A program made the position numbers and the translations under genes. Shown here one piece after another: positions 1 to 8,733 of a stretch of 64,000 bases of DNA (position 1 is its first letter; the number at the start of each line of letters is the position of its first letter). The DNA lies in NCBI GenBank assembly GCA_947085285.1, contig CAMTVZ010000138.1:1-64000 (forward strand), in the 5' to 3' direction. This DNA comes from JASEGV01 sp947085285 (GTDB lineage Bacteria > Bacteroidota > Ignavibacteria > UBA10030 > BY39). Below the pieces are notes generated by a model, which saw nothing but the letters and a program-made list of their open reading frames with translations, was not told the origin of the DNA and searched no databases.

Positions 1-959
1 TAAGAATGATTGCCGGACTCGAAGAAATTACAAGCGGCACGATTTCGATTGACGAAAAAGTGGTAAACGACATCCCTCCGAAAGACAGGGATATTGCAAT
101 GGTCTTTCAAAATTATGCTCTCTACCCGCATATGAATGTGTATGAAAATTTAGCATTCGGCTTGAAATTACGAAAGTACGATAAAGCCGAGATAAAAAAA
201 CGTGTGCAAAAAGCTGCCGATATACTCGGCATCAGTCAGTTGTTAGAGCGTAAACCAAAAGCCCTTTCGGGCGGACAACGGCAGCGTGTTGCTCTGGGCA
301 GGGCAATTGTGCGTCAGCCAAAAGTATTTTTGTTCGATGAGCCGCTAAGCAATCTCGATGCAAACCTGCGTGTTCAAATGCGAACCGAAATTTCGCGACT
401 GCATCACCAAATTGAAACCACGATGATTTACGTAACGCACGACCAAGTGGAAGCAATGTCGATGGGCGACAGGATTGTTGTAATGAAAGACGGCTATATA
501 CATCAGGTTGATACACCACTAAACATATACAATAATCCCGTAAATAAATTTGTTGCTTCGTTTATCGGAAGTCCGACGATGAATTTTGTTGAAGGCACAA
601 TTCAAATTGATGATCAATTGAAGTTCACCTCCCCCAGTAAAACTTTTACGTGTAATTTACCCGATGAATACAGAAACAAATTAGCTCCATATAAAAGTGA
701 GAAAATTATATTAGGAATCCGACCTGAGCACATACACACTCAAATGAATTCGTCAACGTTGCAGGAGATAAAGGGGTTTATCGAAGTTATAGAAACGGTA
801 GGTAACGAGATGTTTGTTTATTTCGCAACTGGAGAGAGGGAAAAGTTAGTGGCTCGTGTGCCCCCCGATAACCGGTTAAAAGTAAACGAAAACTTTCCGC
901 TTTATATCGACACAACTAAATTACATTTTTTTGATAAGGTAACAGAAAAAGCTGTATAA
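1..959 (+). CDS. ABC transporter ATP-binding protein, MalK/UgpC type (5' truncated by window)
   Basis: ATPase subunit that would power a solute (probably sugar or glycerol-phosphate) importer at the inner membrane. The frame is open to base 1 and reads LRMIAGLEE, which in MalK-type proteins directly follows the Walker A region, so the gene starts outside the window. Visible motifs are the Q-loop (MVFQNYALYPH), the ABC signature (LSGGQRQRVALGRA), Walker B (KVFLFDEPLSNLD) and the switch His (YVTHDQVEAMSMGD). A C-terminal TOBE/MOBP-like regulatory domain follows, including the typical LGIRPEHI segment. Convergent with the flagellar operon, whose last stop lies 10 bp away. The substrate cannot be told from this fragment. 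No permease gene is visible. Confidence 0.9.
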   Translation, partial: RMIAGLEEITSGTISIDEKVVNDIPPKDRDIAMVFQNYALYPHMNVYENLAFGLKLRKYDKAEIKKRVQKAADILGISQLLERKPKALSGGQRQRVALGRAIVRQPKVFLFDEPLSNLDANLRVQMRTEISRLHHQIETTMIYVTHDQVEAMSMGDRIVVMKDGYIHQVDTPLNIYNNPVNKFVASFIGSPTMNFVEGTIQIDDQLKFTSPSKTFTCNLPDEYRNKLAPYKSEKIILGIRPEHIHTQMNSSTLQEIKGFIEVIETVGNEMFVYFATGEREKLVARVPPDNRLKVNENFPLYIDTTKLHFFDKVTEKAV

Positions 960-968
960 CAAGAACGA

Positions 969-2174
969 TCAAACTTCTGAAATTTTACGACAGATGTAAA
1001 TATTATTTATTATTGGGTCGAAATGATGATGTGTTAGAATTTTTTCAATAGTCGAAAGAGTAACAATAAAACCAGCTTGTAAAAGTTTAATGCCGCTACC
1101 AGTACATAGATCGTTTGCTAATACCATACCCTCCCTGAGTTCATAGACGCTAATTTGTTGTTTATTATCCAGCCAAAAAGGATCGTTTGTAATGTGTAAA
1201 TATTCTTCAAGCAATTGCATTACTCGCGGGTCGAGTATCGTGCCTCGTGCTTTACGGACAGTTTCTATCAAATGATCGAGTTTGAAATCTGGTTTTGAGG
1301 TTTCTTGCTCAACAAGATTTACTGCTCTTAAAATTCTTGCCTCAATTGGAATATGCTGAGCTTGGAGCCTGTCGGGGTAACCTGTTCCGTCATAATTTTC
1401 TAACTGATGACGGATAACCAGACCCACATTTTTTAATCTGCTAATCTTACCTATCAATAATTGCCCTAAAACCGGGAACTGGAACAACTTAGTTTTTTCG
1501 TCTTCCGACAAATCATAAAAATTCTTTTTTAGTATTTCATCGGAGAGTGTAATTTTTCCGATTTCTCGAAGTTGAATAGCCAATTCGATCGTCTTTTTTG
1601 TTTGAGCATCTAAACTTAATCTTTCAGTCATCCAGCCAACCAATTCTTGTGCTTTCGAAGCTCTGACAGAAGCATTAGGGACGCGAAGTCCGATTAGCTG
1701 ATTTAATAAATTTACCAATGCCAGCAATCCATCGTCTAATTCTTTGTTCAGTTGTTCTAATATTTTTTTATCATTTTTTAAAGTTTCTTGGAGTGATTTT
1801 ATTCTTAAAAGTGCTTTTATTTTGGAATGAAGTTCTTCGGGGTTGAAAGGTTTCGTGATGAAATCATCGGCACCGACTTCTAAGCCTTTTATTTTAGTTT
1901 CGACTTCGGAAGCAACTGAAAGGATTACAAACATAGTATCGTACAGAAGGGGGTGTGATTTAATTTTTTTGCAAAAAGAGAAGCCATCTTCGTATGGCAT
2001 GTAGTAATCTGAGAGGATAATGTCGGGTTGATTCTCCTCGGAAATTTTGAACGCTTGGATTGTATCGGTAGCTGTAAAAATTTTATAATGCGAGTTAACC
2101 TCCAATGCTCTTGAAATTTCATTTAAAAACAGAGGTTCATCATCAATTATTAGTATTTTGAATTTTTTTTCCAT
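969..2174 (-). CDS. Response regulator with degenerate HD-GYP domain
   Basis: 401 aa. Residues about 6-125 form a receiver domain with the acidic pair (IIDDEP), phospho-acceptor Asp in DIILSDYYMP and the conserved Lys in TKPFNP. A coiled linker follows, then an HD-GYP fold (about 160-320) that keeps the GYP segment (YDGTGYPDRL). The metal-binding HD motif is replaced: LREIGKI stands where LHDIGKI is expected, and the downstream His of the HP motif is Phe. It is therefore probably not an active cyclic-di-GMP phosphodiesterase (inference). It is the last gene of the long fliL-started operon, 4 bp after motB, suggesting a motor- or motility-linked signalling output by protein binding. Confidence 0.85.
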   Translation of the reverse strand: MEKKFKILIIDDEPLFLNEISRALEVNSHYKIFTATDTIQAFKISEENQPDIILSDYYMPYEDGFSFCKKIKSHPLLYDTMFVILSVASEVETKIKGLEVGADDFITKPFNPEELHSKIKALLRIKSLQETLKNDKKILEQLNKELDDGLLALVNLLNQLIGLRVPNASVRASKAQELVGWMTERLSLDAQTKKTIELAIQLREIGKITLSDEILKKNFYDLSEDEKTKLFQFPVLGQLLIGKISRLKNVGLVIRHQLENYDGTGYPDRLQAQHIPIEARILRAVNLVEQETSKPDFKLDHLIETVRKARGTILDPRVMQLLEEYLHITNDPFWLDNKQQISVYELREGMVLANDLCTGSGIKLLQAGFIVTLSTIEKILTHHHFDPIINNIYICRKISEV

Positions 2175-2178
2175 AAAC

Positions 2179-2946
2179 TTATCTCACATCAAATTTAATA
2201 ATTATACTTATTCTGCGGTTGGATACATCGTTTGGGTTTTCAGCGTTACGAAGTTTTCTGTCGGCATAACCGCGTACTTCATCTATTTGAGAATCCTTAA
2301 TTCCATTAGCAACCAAAACCCGACGAGCGCTATTCGATCGATCGGCGCTCAACTCAAAATTCGAATATCCGTCGCTTCTTTGATAAGGTCTACTGTCGGT
2401 ATGTCCTTCAATAATAATGTGATTTGGTAGCTTGCCTACTTCTTTTGCGATGGCAGATAATATTTTTATAGCTTCAGGTTTTAGCTGAGCGTTTCCAATA
2501 TCAAAAAAGAAGGATTCCGAGCCTTCGAGGAGTTCGATTCTCATTCCTTCTTTTACAATCTCTATTTTAATTTGCTCTAATAATTTTTTTAGGTTTGGTT
2601 CTTTAGTAAGTTCTCTCATAATAGCATTTGCCATCTCTTCTAATTTTTTTTCTTCACGTTTCAACATTTCGTCCTGAATTCTTTCTTTCACTATAGGAGA
2701 ATCGCCCGAAAAAGTTCCAGTCCCTTTTGTGTTTTCAAAGAAAGCACCTGGGTCTTTAAAGTAGTTGGCTACATATTCTTTTATCTGCTTGCTTTGACCG
2801 ACTATCCATAGCACAATAAACAAAGCCATCATAGCTGTTACAAAATCGGCATAAGCCACTTTCCAGGCTCCGCCGTGATGAGCGGCGTGGTGCTTTTTAT
2901 TTTTTCGTACAATTCGTACTGGTAAATCATTATTCAAAGATTTCAT
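2179..2946 (-). CDS. motB: Flagellar motor stator protein MotB (set 1)
   Basis: 255 aa. A basic His-rich cytoplasmic N-terminus (KKHHAAHHGGAWKVAYADF) leads into a single transmembrane helix (about 30-52) that carries the proton-binding Asp in YADFVTAMMALF. The C-terminal OmpA-like peptidoglycan-binding domain (about 125-255) includes IEGHTDSRPY and a NRRI segment. In the stator complex it anchors MotA to the cell wall and forms the ion channel. It lies 12 bp after motA set 1 and precedes the terminal response regulator. The N-terminus is typical of proton-type MotB, but ion specificity is inferred only. A second, different MotB lies at 4511-5233. Confidence 0.95.
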   Translation of the reverse strand: MKSLNNDLPVRIVRKNKKHHAAHHGGAWKVAYADFVTAMMALFIVLWIVGQSKQIKEYVANYFKDPGAFFENTKGTGTFSGDSPIVKERIQDEMLKREEKKLEEMANAIMRELTKEPNLKKLLEQIKIEIVKEGMRIELLEGSESFFFDIGNAQLKPEAIKILSAIAKEVGKLPNHIIIEGHTDSRPYQRSDGYSNFELSADRSNSARRVLVANGIKDSQIDEVRGYADRKLRNAENPNDVSNRRISIIIKFDVR

Positions 2947-2958
2947 TTTAGATAATTC

Positions 2959-3834
2959 CTATTGTGTTGCTTTCTGTGTTGCTTTCAAAGATTTTACAGC
3001 TTCTTCTAATTCACTAAACGACGGACGCACGTCATCAAAAATCACTCTACGGGCGAATTCAACTACGATAATTGGTGCGTTCCCTTTTGTATAAGCCACT
3101 ACACCAGCTTTAATGCTTTCTAAATATCTATGTTCTATTTGATTTAACAGTTCAAGATGAGTTGCAATCGGTTGAACAAATCCATACGATAAAAGGACCC
3201 CTAAGAAAGTACCTACAAGAGCGGCTGCAACTTTTTGGCCGATTATTTCGGGCGGTCCGTCGATTGCCTGCATTGTAATAACAATTCCTAACACTGCCGC
3301 AACTATACCCAAGCCTGGCAGTGCATCTCCGATTTTTTGAATGATATTCGGTGCCGCTGAGCTTTCCTGGTGTTTAGTTTCGAGATCTGCCTCAAGTAAT
3401 GCCTCTAGGTCGTGAGGAGGAACTCCGCCGCCGAGGAGTAATTTCATAGAATCACAAAAAAAGCTGATTGCATGATGTTGTTTTAACAGGAATGGATTTT
3501 TCGAAAAAATGGAGCTCTTCTCGGGCGATTCAATATGCTGTTCAATATTAATAAGTCCATCGCGAGTGGCAAGGTTAAACAATTCGAACATACTCTTTAG
3601 CAAATTTAAATACTCCTGCTTAGTATATGGGTTGCCTTTAAAGATAAACCCAATACTCTTTGAAATTTTTTTTAAAATATGTAGAGGAGTTGATACTAAT
3701 AGCGAGCCAATAGCAGCACCACCAATTATCATAAATTCGCTCCACTGTAATAATACAAGTAATGGTCCTCCGTGCAGCAAATAGCCGCCCAGCACACCAA
3801 TTATTACAACTGCTAAACCGATTATTACCAACAT
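2959..3834 (-). CDS. motA: Flagellar motor stator protein MotA (set 1)
   Basis: 291 aa, the usual length for proteobacterial-type MotA. The start MLVIIGLAVVIIGVLGGY forms the first transmembrane helix. A second follows (WSEFMIIGGAAIGSLLV), and the last two flank GDALPGLGIVAAVLGIVITM and VAAALVGTFLGVLLSYG, the MotA/TolQ/ExbB core. The large cytoplasmic loop between helices 2 and 3 contacts FliG. It pairs with motB set 1 12 bp downstream and follows csrA by 9 bp. Sequence differs clearly from the 259-aa MotA at 5230-6009, so the two stators are paralogues rather than a recent duplication. Confidence 0.95.
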   Translation of the reverse strand: MLVIIGLAVVIIGVLGGYLLHGGPLLVLLQWSEFMIIGGAAIGSLLVSTPLHILKKISKSIGFIFKGNPYTKQEYLNLLKSMFELFNLATRDGLINIEQHIESPEKSSIFSKNPFLLKQHHAISFFCDSMKLLLGGGVPPHDLEALLEADLETKHQESSAAPNIIQKIGDALPGLGIVAAVLGIVITMQAIDGPPEIIGQKVAAALVGTFLGVLLSYGFVQPIATHLELLNQIEHRYLESIKAGVVAYTKGNAPIIVVEFARRVIFDDVRPSFSELEEAVKSLKATQKATQ

Positions 3835-3843
3835 ATATCTACC

Positions 3844-4095
3844 TCATCTTTTAACATTTTTATTTGAATTTTCTTTGAGCATCCGGGCTGCTTGTATTAC
3901 TGTACTCTTCAGAGTTTTCGCGGCTTCGGTATTATATCTCTCTATTTGGTCATATACTTCCGATCGAAATATTTTCACGTCATCGGGAGCTTCGAATCCT
4001 AACTTTACCTGTCCATCGGATATTTCTAAAATTTTGAGCTTAATATTTTTACTTATCACAATCGATTCGCTTATTTTTCTTGTCAATATTAACAT
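3844..4095 (-). CDS. csrA: Translational regulator CsrA
   Basis: 83 aa, slightly longer than the usual 61-75 because of a basic C-terminal tail. The start MLILTRKISESIVI and the core IKLKILEISDGQVKLGFEAP match the CsrA/RsmA beta-barrel. The R..-EVY helix follows. CsrA binds GGA in hairpin loops or over Shine-Dalgarno sites and blocks translation. It lies 11 bp after fliW, whose product antagonises CsrA in Firmicutes and epsilonproteobacteria. A matching GGA hairpin is present in the flagellin leader at 49868-49881, so flagellin is the likely main target here (inference). Confidence 0.96.
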   Translation of the reverse strand: MLILTRKISESIVISKNIKLKILEISDGQVKLGFEAPDDVKIFRSEVYDQIERYNTEAAKTLKSTVIQAARMLKENSNKNVKR

Positions 4096-4106
4096 AATAT
4101 CCTCAT

Positions 4107-4511
4107 CTATTCAGGAATGGTTTCAAGTTTCAGCGAAAAATCATATCGTAGCTTTTCGTCCTCAAGAATTATTTGAACCCCCACCTGAGTATCGTTATCT
4201 ATAATAATCGGGCTTCTCAAATTTAATGTCGAATCCTCAAATGGTTCGCGGAGTGTTGCAACAACAAACACACTTTTTTTACCTGGCATTTTGGGTATAT
4301 AGTAATCAGGAATTATTAGGTTTGGTTCGATTAGAGGAAGACTAAAATTCGAATCCTCAATTGAAACAAGCCAACGGAAGGGTTGAGAATCTTCGTCGTC
4401 AACAACTATAAATTTTTTTAAGTTTTCAAAACCGATAATCCCTTCAGGAAAATCTACTATGTGTTTTTCTTCGAACTCAAATTCGCCAAAATGATGGTTA
4501 AAATATTTCAT
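4107..4511 (-). CDS. fliW: Flagellar assembly factor FliW
   Basis: 134 aa. FliW binds CsrA and flagellin in a partner switch that couples flagellin translation to its export. Visible family features are FEEKHIVDFPEGIIGFENLK near the N-terminus, the PFRWLVSIEDSNFSLPLIEP segment and the NLRSPIIIDN region near the C-terminus. The start codon overlaps the stop of motB set 2 by one base, and csrA follows 11 bp on. The fliW-csrA order is a conserved arrangement. Confidence 0.95.
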   Translation of the reverse strand: MKYFNHHFGEFEFEEKHIVDFPEGIIGFENLKKFIVVDDEDSQPFRWLVSIEDSNFSLPLIEPNLIIPDYYIPKMPGKKSVFVVATLREPFEDSTLNLRSPIIIDNDTQVGVQIILEDEKLRYDFSLKLETIPE

Positions 4512-5233
4512 TATAATTTCTCCTTTAAATTATTTTCTTGAATTAAGTTTGTAACTATTACGATATCAACTCTTCTGTTACGGGCTCGATTTTCGGGTGT
4601 AGTATTAGGAACTATAGGATGATACTCGGAATAACCTGTAACAGAAATTTTTTCGGCTGTTAGCTTGTGTTTAGTAATAAGATAATATGCAGCTACTACC
4701 GCACGTTCAACCGATAAGTGCCAGTTCGATGGAAATCGAGGTGTATTTATTGGAACATTGTCGGTATGCCCTTCGATTCTTATTTCGTTAGGCAAAGTCT
4801 GCAAAATTTTTGCCAGTGAATCGAGAACAGTTAACGAGTTGTTTTTTAATTCTGCCTTTCCGGTTTCGAATAATAATTCTTCCATCAAATGGACTGTAAC
4901 ACCTCGTTCGTTGTCGGTAACCGAAACTAATCCTGAATTCACACTTGGTGCTAATGCATTTTTTATTTCGTCCTGGATTAATTTTTTTTCAATTTGGATT
5001 TCCGACAAGATAGGTTCGCGAACATCGAATTTGCTTGACGGTAATATTTTTTCGGAGCTGCCGAAAATGCCCCCAAGGGCTGTAACAATTTTCGAATATC
5101 TATCACTATCTATCTTCGACATTGCATACAATATCACAAATAAACCCAGTAATAATGTTATTAGGTCGGCATAGGTTAGAAGCCAGCGTTCGGTATTGTG
5201 AGTTTCATCTTTATTTATTTTTCTCTTAATCAC
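4511..5233 (-). CDS. motB: Flagellar motor stator protein MotB (set 2)
   Basis: 240 aa. It has a short polar N-terminus and one transmembrane helix (about 17-38, LLTYADLITLLLGLFVILYA) with the ion-binding Asp after YA. The OmpA-like peptidoglycan-binding domain covers about 110-228 (RIEGHTDNVPI, ENRARNRRVDI). The TYADLITLLLGLF sequence resembles MotB of Firmicutes/spirochaete type rather than set 1. Its start overlaps the upstream motA end by 4 bp and its stop overlaps the fliW start, so translation is coupled. Confidence 0.94.
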   Translation of the reverse strand: MIKRKINKDETHNTERWLLTYADLITLLLGLFVILYAMSKIDSDRYSKIVTALGGIFGSSEKILPSSKFDVREPILSEIQIEKKLIQDEIKNALAPSVNSGLVSVTDNERGVTVHLMEELLFETGKAELKNNSLTVLDSLAKILQTLPNEIRIEGHTDNVPINTPRFPSNWHLSVERAVVAAYYLITKHKLTAEKISVTGYSEYHPIVPNTTPENRARNRRVDIVIVTNLIQENNLKEKL

Positions 5234-6009
5234 AGATTATGCCCCTTTTGACTTGAAGGGATCATACTTTCGAGTTTGGAACGAATAACTGAAGGCGACT
5301 CCCCCTGTTGGATAGCTATTACACTAACAATATACATTTCTAACATTAATTGTTCTTCTGAATGAATTTGTTTCAACTTGTCGGCAATTGGCAACCAAAC
5401 CAAATTTGCCATCAACACACCCCAAAGAGTTGCAACAAAAGCTGTTGCTATGTGTCGAATCAGTTCGTTCGGATCTTCGCCAGCAGCTGCTAATGTAGCA
5501 ATCAAACCCATAACCGTACCAATAATTCCCATAGTTGGCGAATATCCCCCCATCCGTTGAAACAAACCAGAACCCTGGGCATGCCTTTCGGACAGGTAGT
5601 GGACCTCCATTTCAGCAATAGAGCGTAGATCATCGGACTCGGTTCCGTCGATTGCTAATTGTAACATTTTTTTTAAGAATGGACTTTTTATATTTTCTAT
5701 CTCTTTTTCGAGAACAAGTAAGCCTTCGCGGCGAGCAATAATTGCATAACTTACTAGTTCATCAATGGTTTGCTGAGTATCAAACCTCAGCGGGCGTATT
5801 ACAAGAAGAATCAACTTGCCGAACATTATAAATTTTTGAAAAGATGTGCCTATCAAAGCTGCGGCAAATGTGCCGCCGAATACTATGATCATTGCGGGCA
5901 AAAGAATTAATGCCCCAGTGCTACCACCTTCCAACATAAAGGATCCGAATATTGAACCGAATCCCAACAACAATCCACCTATTGTCCCTATGTCGTATGT
6001 TTTTTTCAT
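5230..6009 (-). CDS. motA: Flagellar motor stator protein MotA (set 2)
   Basis: 259 aa, the shorter MotA/PomA type. It begins MKKTYDIGTIGGLLLGFGSI (helix 1). A second helix covers ALILLPAMIIVFGGTF. The MotA/TolQ core MGGYSPTMGIIGTVMGLIATL and IATAFVATLWGVLMANLVWLP forms helices 3 and 4. The SERHAQGSGLFQRMGGY lead-in is typical of this family. It overlaps motB set 2 by 4 bp and lies 1 bp after flgL. Confidence 0.95.
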   Translation of the reverse strand: MKKTYDIGTIGGLLLGFGSIFGSFMLEGGSTGALILLPAMIIVFGGTFAAALIGTSFQKFIMFGKLILLVIRPLRFDTQQTIDELVSYAIIARREGLLVLEKEIENIKSPFLKKMLQLAIDGTESDDLRSIAEMEVHYLSERHAQGSGLFQRMGGYSPTMGIIGTVMGLIATLAAAGEDPNELIRHIATAFVATLWGVLMANLVWLPIADKLKQIHSEEQLMLEMYIVSVIAIQQGESPSVIRSKLESMIPSSQKGHNL

Positions 6010-6010
6010 G

Positions 6011-6901
6011 TTATCTCAAATAGTCTAATAATGTTTTGGGAATGATTCGCGCACCAACATTCATTGCTGCTTCAAGTGTCATTTCTTCCTGTTTCAATTT
6101 CACGATCGATTCGGCAATATCAGCATCCTGAAAATCAGAGAGTAATTTCAACAGGTTTACTTTGTTACTTTCAATTTGCTTTTCAAAATTATCGATTGTT
6201 TGATTTATTGAACCTAACTTACCCCCGATATCTGTTACATATTTGAAATGCTCTGAAATTGCTTGTATTTCCAGAGCTGTAGGGAGTTGACCGTTAAGCA
6301 TGTTGTCTCTAATTTGAATCAGGTCGGTGAATATTTGATTTCCTCGGAAGGCTTCTTGACCGTTGATGTTTACAGTTTGAGATACACCTTCGCCAAAAGC
6401 AAATTTAATAGCACCCGATATACCGCTCGGGTTTACAGAAACGCTCGAACGATCAGCCGCCAAAACAAAAGGTGGTTGCAGGTTTTGTGTACCCCCGAAA
6501 ATATATTTACCATTAAACTGTGTGTTGGCAATATGTACCGATTCGTCTAAAAGTTGATCGATTTTTTTGGCATAAATACTTAGTTCGTTCGACTGGGTAC
6601 CATTCTTGGCGCGAACTAAAAGTTCTTTTACTTCAGAAAGGATATTGGTAAAGTTATCGATTGCCAAACTTGTTGCATCGACGAAACTTTTCCCCTCTGA
6701 AATATTTTTCATATACTGTTCGGTCCTATCGAGGGCACTCTGGAACAAAATTATTTTGTTTGCTGCTTCGGGATCGTCGGAAGGTTTGTTTACCCGTTTC
6801 GAGGTAGCAATTTGGGTTTGTAGCATTACCAAACGATCGCGGCTACGATTTATGTTAGATAAAAAGTTTGATATAAATTTGTTTTCAGTTATACGCATCA
6901 T
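6011..6901 (-). CDS. flgL: Flagellar hook-associated protein 3 FlgL
   Basis: 296 aa, near the 317 aa of E. coli FlgL. The N-terminal flagellin-like helix (RITENKFISNFLSNINRSRD, then MLQTQIATSKRVNKPSDDPE) and the C-terminal amphipathic helix (ADIAESIVKLKQEEMTLEAA ending LLDYLR) are the D0/D1 segments shared by flagellins and FlgL. FlgL forms the hook-filament junction with FlgK. Its start overlaps the flgK stop by one base. Confidence 0.94.
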   Translation of the reverse strand: MMRITENKFISNFLSNINRSRDRLVMLQTQIATSKRVNKPSDDPEAANKIILFQSALDRTEQYMKNISEGKSFVDATSLAIDNFTNILSEVKELLVRAKNGTQSNELSIYAKKIDQLLDESVHIANTQFNGKYIFGGTQNLQPPFVLAADRSSVSVNPSGISGAIKFAFGEGVSQTVNINGQEAFRGNQIFTDLIQIRDNMLNGQLPTALEIQAISEHFKYVTDIGGKLGSINQTIDNFEKQIESNKVNLLKLLSDFQDADIAESIVKLKQEEMTLEAAMNVGARIIPKTLLDYLR

Positions 6902-8268
6902 TACACCATATTTAATATTGTTTGATATAATTCATTAACACTGTTTACAACTTTTGCTGCTGCGTCGAATGACCTTTGATATTTAATCATATTAGTCATT
7001 TCTTCGTCGATTGAAACACCCGATACCGCCTGCCTCTGGTTTTCCAATTGACTAATGACTAAATCGCTCATCTTTAAATTATTCCCTACAATGTTTATCT
7101 GTGAACCCAATCCGCTAACAAGTGAAGCATAAAATTGTTTTAACGAAGTTGTACCGCCGTTTAGAATTTTTTCGTTTTCAATTCCGGCTATCGCCAAAGC
7201 TATTGCGTTATCACCAGGTGCACCGTCGGATGAAGCCGTTATGTTGTTTAGATTATTAAGAATACTGGCTGCAATATCTATATCTGACGAACCGGTCCCG
7301 GTAAAGAAATTATTTCCTGTTGATGGAGGATTGCCCAATCCATACCCGGAAGAGTGGATTGAATTAACTCTGTTAATTAAATTTGATGCAATCTGGTCGA
7401 GTTTGGTCAGAAAATCAGGGACGGTGGTATTACGAACTTTTAAAATTCCGCTCAACTCCCCCGAATTAATGTTAACAGAGTTCCCCGTTAAACTGGAAAC
7501 GATATTCAAACTGTTACCGACACGCTCTGTGCGAAGTTCAACTGCACCTGCTCGCGAGGCAATTACAACTCCACCAACCGAAACCATAGTTGACCCACGT
7601 CCATCCTCAGTAACTTTAATATTTACAAGCTTGGAGAGCTCCTCAATTTTCAAATCTCTTTGGTCTTTAGCATCGTTTGGCGAAATGTTATCTACCAGTT
7701 TGCTTGTAATTTGCAGATCGAGTTGACTGATTTCTTTTGTGAGCTGATTAATCCGGCCGAGTTTATGTTCTATTTCGATGTCAGTATCGCTTATCAATTT
7801 TTTTAAGCCTTGATCTAATCTTTTGAACGACCCTGTTAAATTTACACCTTGTTGAAGCACAATGTTCCTTATGCCAGTGCTGTCGGGATTTTTCGCAAGT
7901 TCGTTGAAACTACCAAAGAACTTACTCATAGCTGAACTTAAACCAACATCTGTTGGTTCGTTTATAAGAGCTTCGATTTGCGAAAGATACTGCTGCTGTG
8001 CTACTAAATCGCCATTAAGCTGGTTATTAGTTCTGACCTGCTGGTCAATAAATTGATTACGGAGTCTGCCGATATAATCGACGGTAACACCTGTCCCGAT
8101 TAGGCCGGCTTTTCGTTTTAGGGGCTGCGATGCTACTAAATCGGCTCGTTGGCGAGTGTAGCCTGGTGTGTTTACATTAGCAATGTTGTGGCTTGTTACA
8201 CTCATCGCAAGCCGCTGAGTTATTAACGCTCGACGAGCGCTCTCGAGTATGTCGGTTAATCCAGCCAT
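6901..8268 (-). CDS. flgK: Flagellar hook-associated protein 1 FlgK
   Basis: 455 aa, shorter than the 547 aa of E. coli, with the loss in the variable middle domains. The N-terminus has the rod/hook motif (LAMSVTSHNIANVNTPGYTR). The C-terminus ends with the conserved EMTNMIKYQRSFDAAAKVVN helix that packs in the hook-filament junction. It is exported through the flagellar type III system, and the FlgN-like chaperone gene lies directly upstream (9 bp). Confidence 0.95.
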   Translation of the reverse strand: MAGLTDILESARRALITQRLAMSVTSHNIANVNTPGYTRQRADLVASQPLKRKAGLIGTGVTVDYIGRLRNQFIDQQVRTNNQLNGDLVAQQQYLSQIEALINEPTDVGLSSAMSKFFGSFNELAKNPDSTGIRNIVLQQGVNLTGSFKRLDQGLKKLISDTDIEIEHKLGRINQLTKEISQLDLQITSKLVDNISPNDAKDQRDLKIEELSKLVNIKVTEDGRGSTMVSVGGVVIASRAGAVELRTERVGNSLNIVSSLTGNSVNINSGELSGILKVRNTTVPDFLTKLDQIASNLINRVNSIHSSGYGLGNPPSTGNNFFTGTGSSDIDIAASILNNLNNITASSDGAPGDNAIALAIAGIENEKILNGGTTSLKQFYASLVSGLGSQINIVGNNLKMSDLVISQLENQRQAVSGVSIDEEMTNMIKYQRSFDAAAKVVNSVNELYQTILNMV

Positions 8269-8277
8269 ATTTTTTTC

Positions 8278-8733
8278 CTAAACTCTACAATCAATAAGTT
8301 GTTTGGTGTGATTTTCAGTTATTAACTTAACATTTTCGCGTACAAAGTTTAAAGCGTTCTCGATCAATAATTTATTTTCCTGATTAACAGCTTGTAGATT
8401 TTTAATTATATTAGAAAGCCGATTACCCACTTTCATAAGCCTTTCGGCATCGTTCGGATGCAACTGGTTTGTGATATGCGATAGATGAATATCCGATTTG
8501 GTTTCAGAATTTGCATCGTTACCTGCAATTTCTAAACAAAGCATTAAACGTGCAGCTTCAAGGTTCTCTAATGGCAACATCAGGTCATAGAATTGATTAA
8601 TTAAATTGCTTAAGGCGGTAATATCATTATAAATAATCGCAAGTTGTTGCATTCGTAAGTTGGGAGCAATTAATTCTGCAAGTTCGGCTTCCATCGTCAT
8701 TACAGTTTCAAGTTCTTCAATCTTTTTTTTCAT
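8278..8733 (-). CDS. flgN: FlgN-like flagellar export chaperone
   Basis: 151 aa, almost fully alpha-helical, with no signal peptide or membrane segment. It sits between flgJ (16 bp overlap) and flgK, the usual place for FlgN, the chaperone of FlgK and FlgL. Primary sequence in this family is weak, so the call rests on length, helical make-up and position. Another helical FliT/FlgN-like protein is at 46387-46791. Confidence 0.7.
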   Translation of the reverse strand: MKKKIEELETVMTMEAELAELIAPNLRMQQLAIIYNDITALSNLINQFYDLMLPLENLEAARLMLCLEIAGNDANSETKSDIHLSHITNQLHPNDAERLMKVGNRLSNIIKNLQAVNQENKLLIENALNFVRENVKLITENHTKQLIDCRV

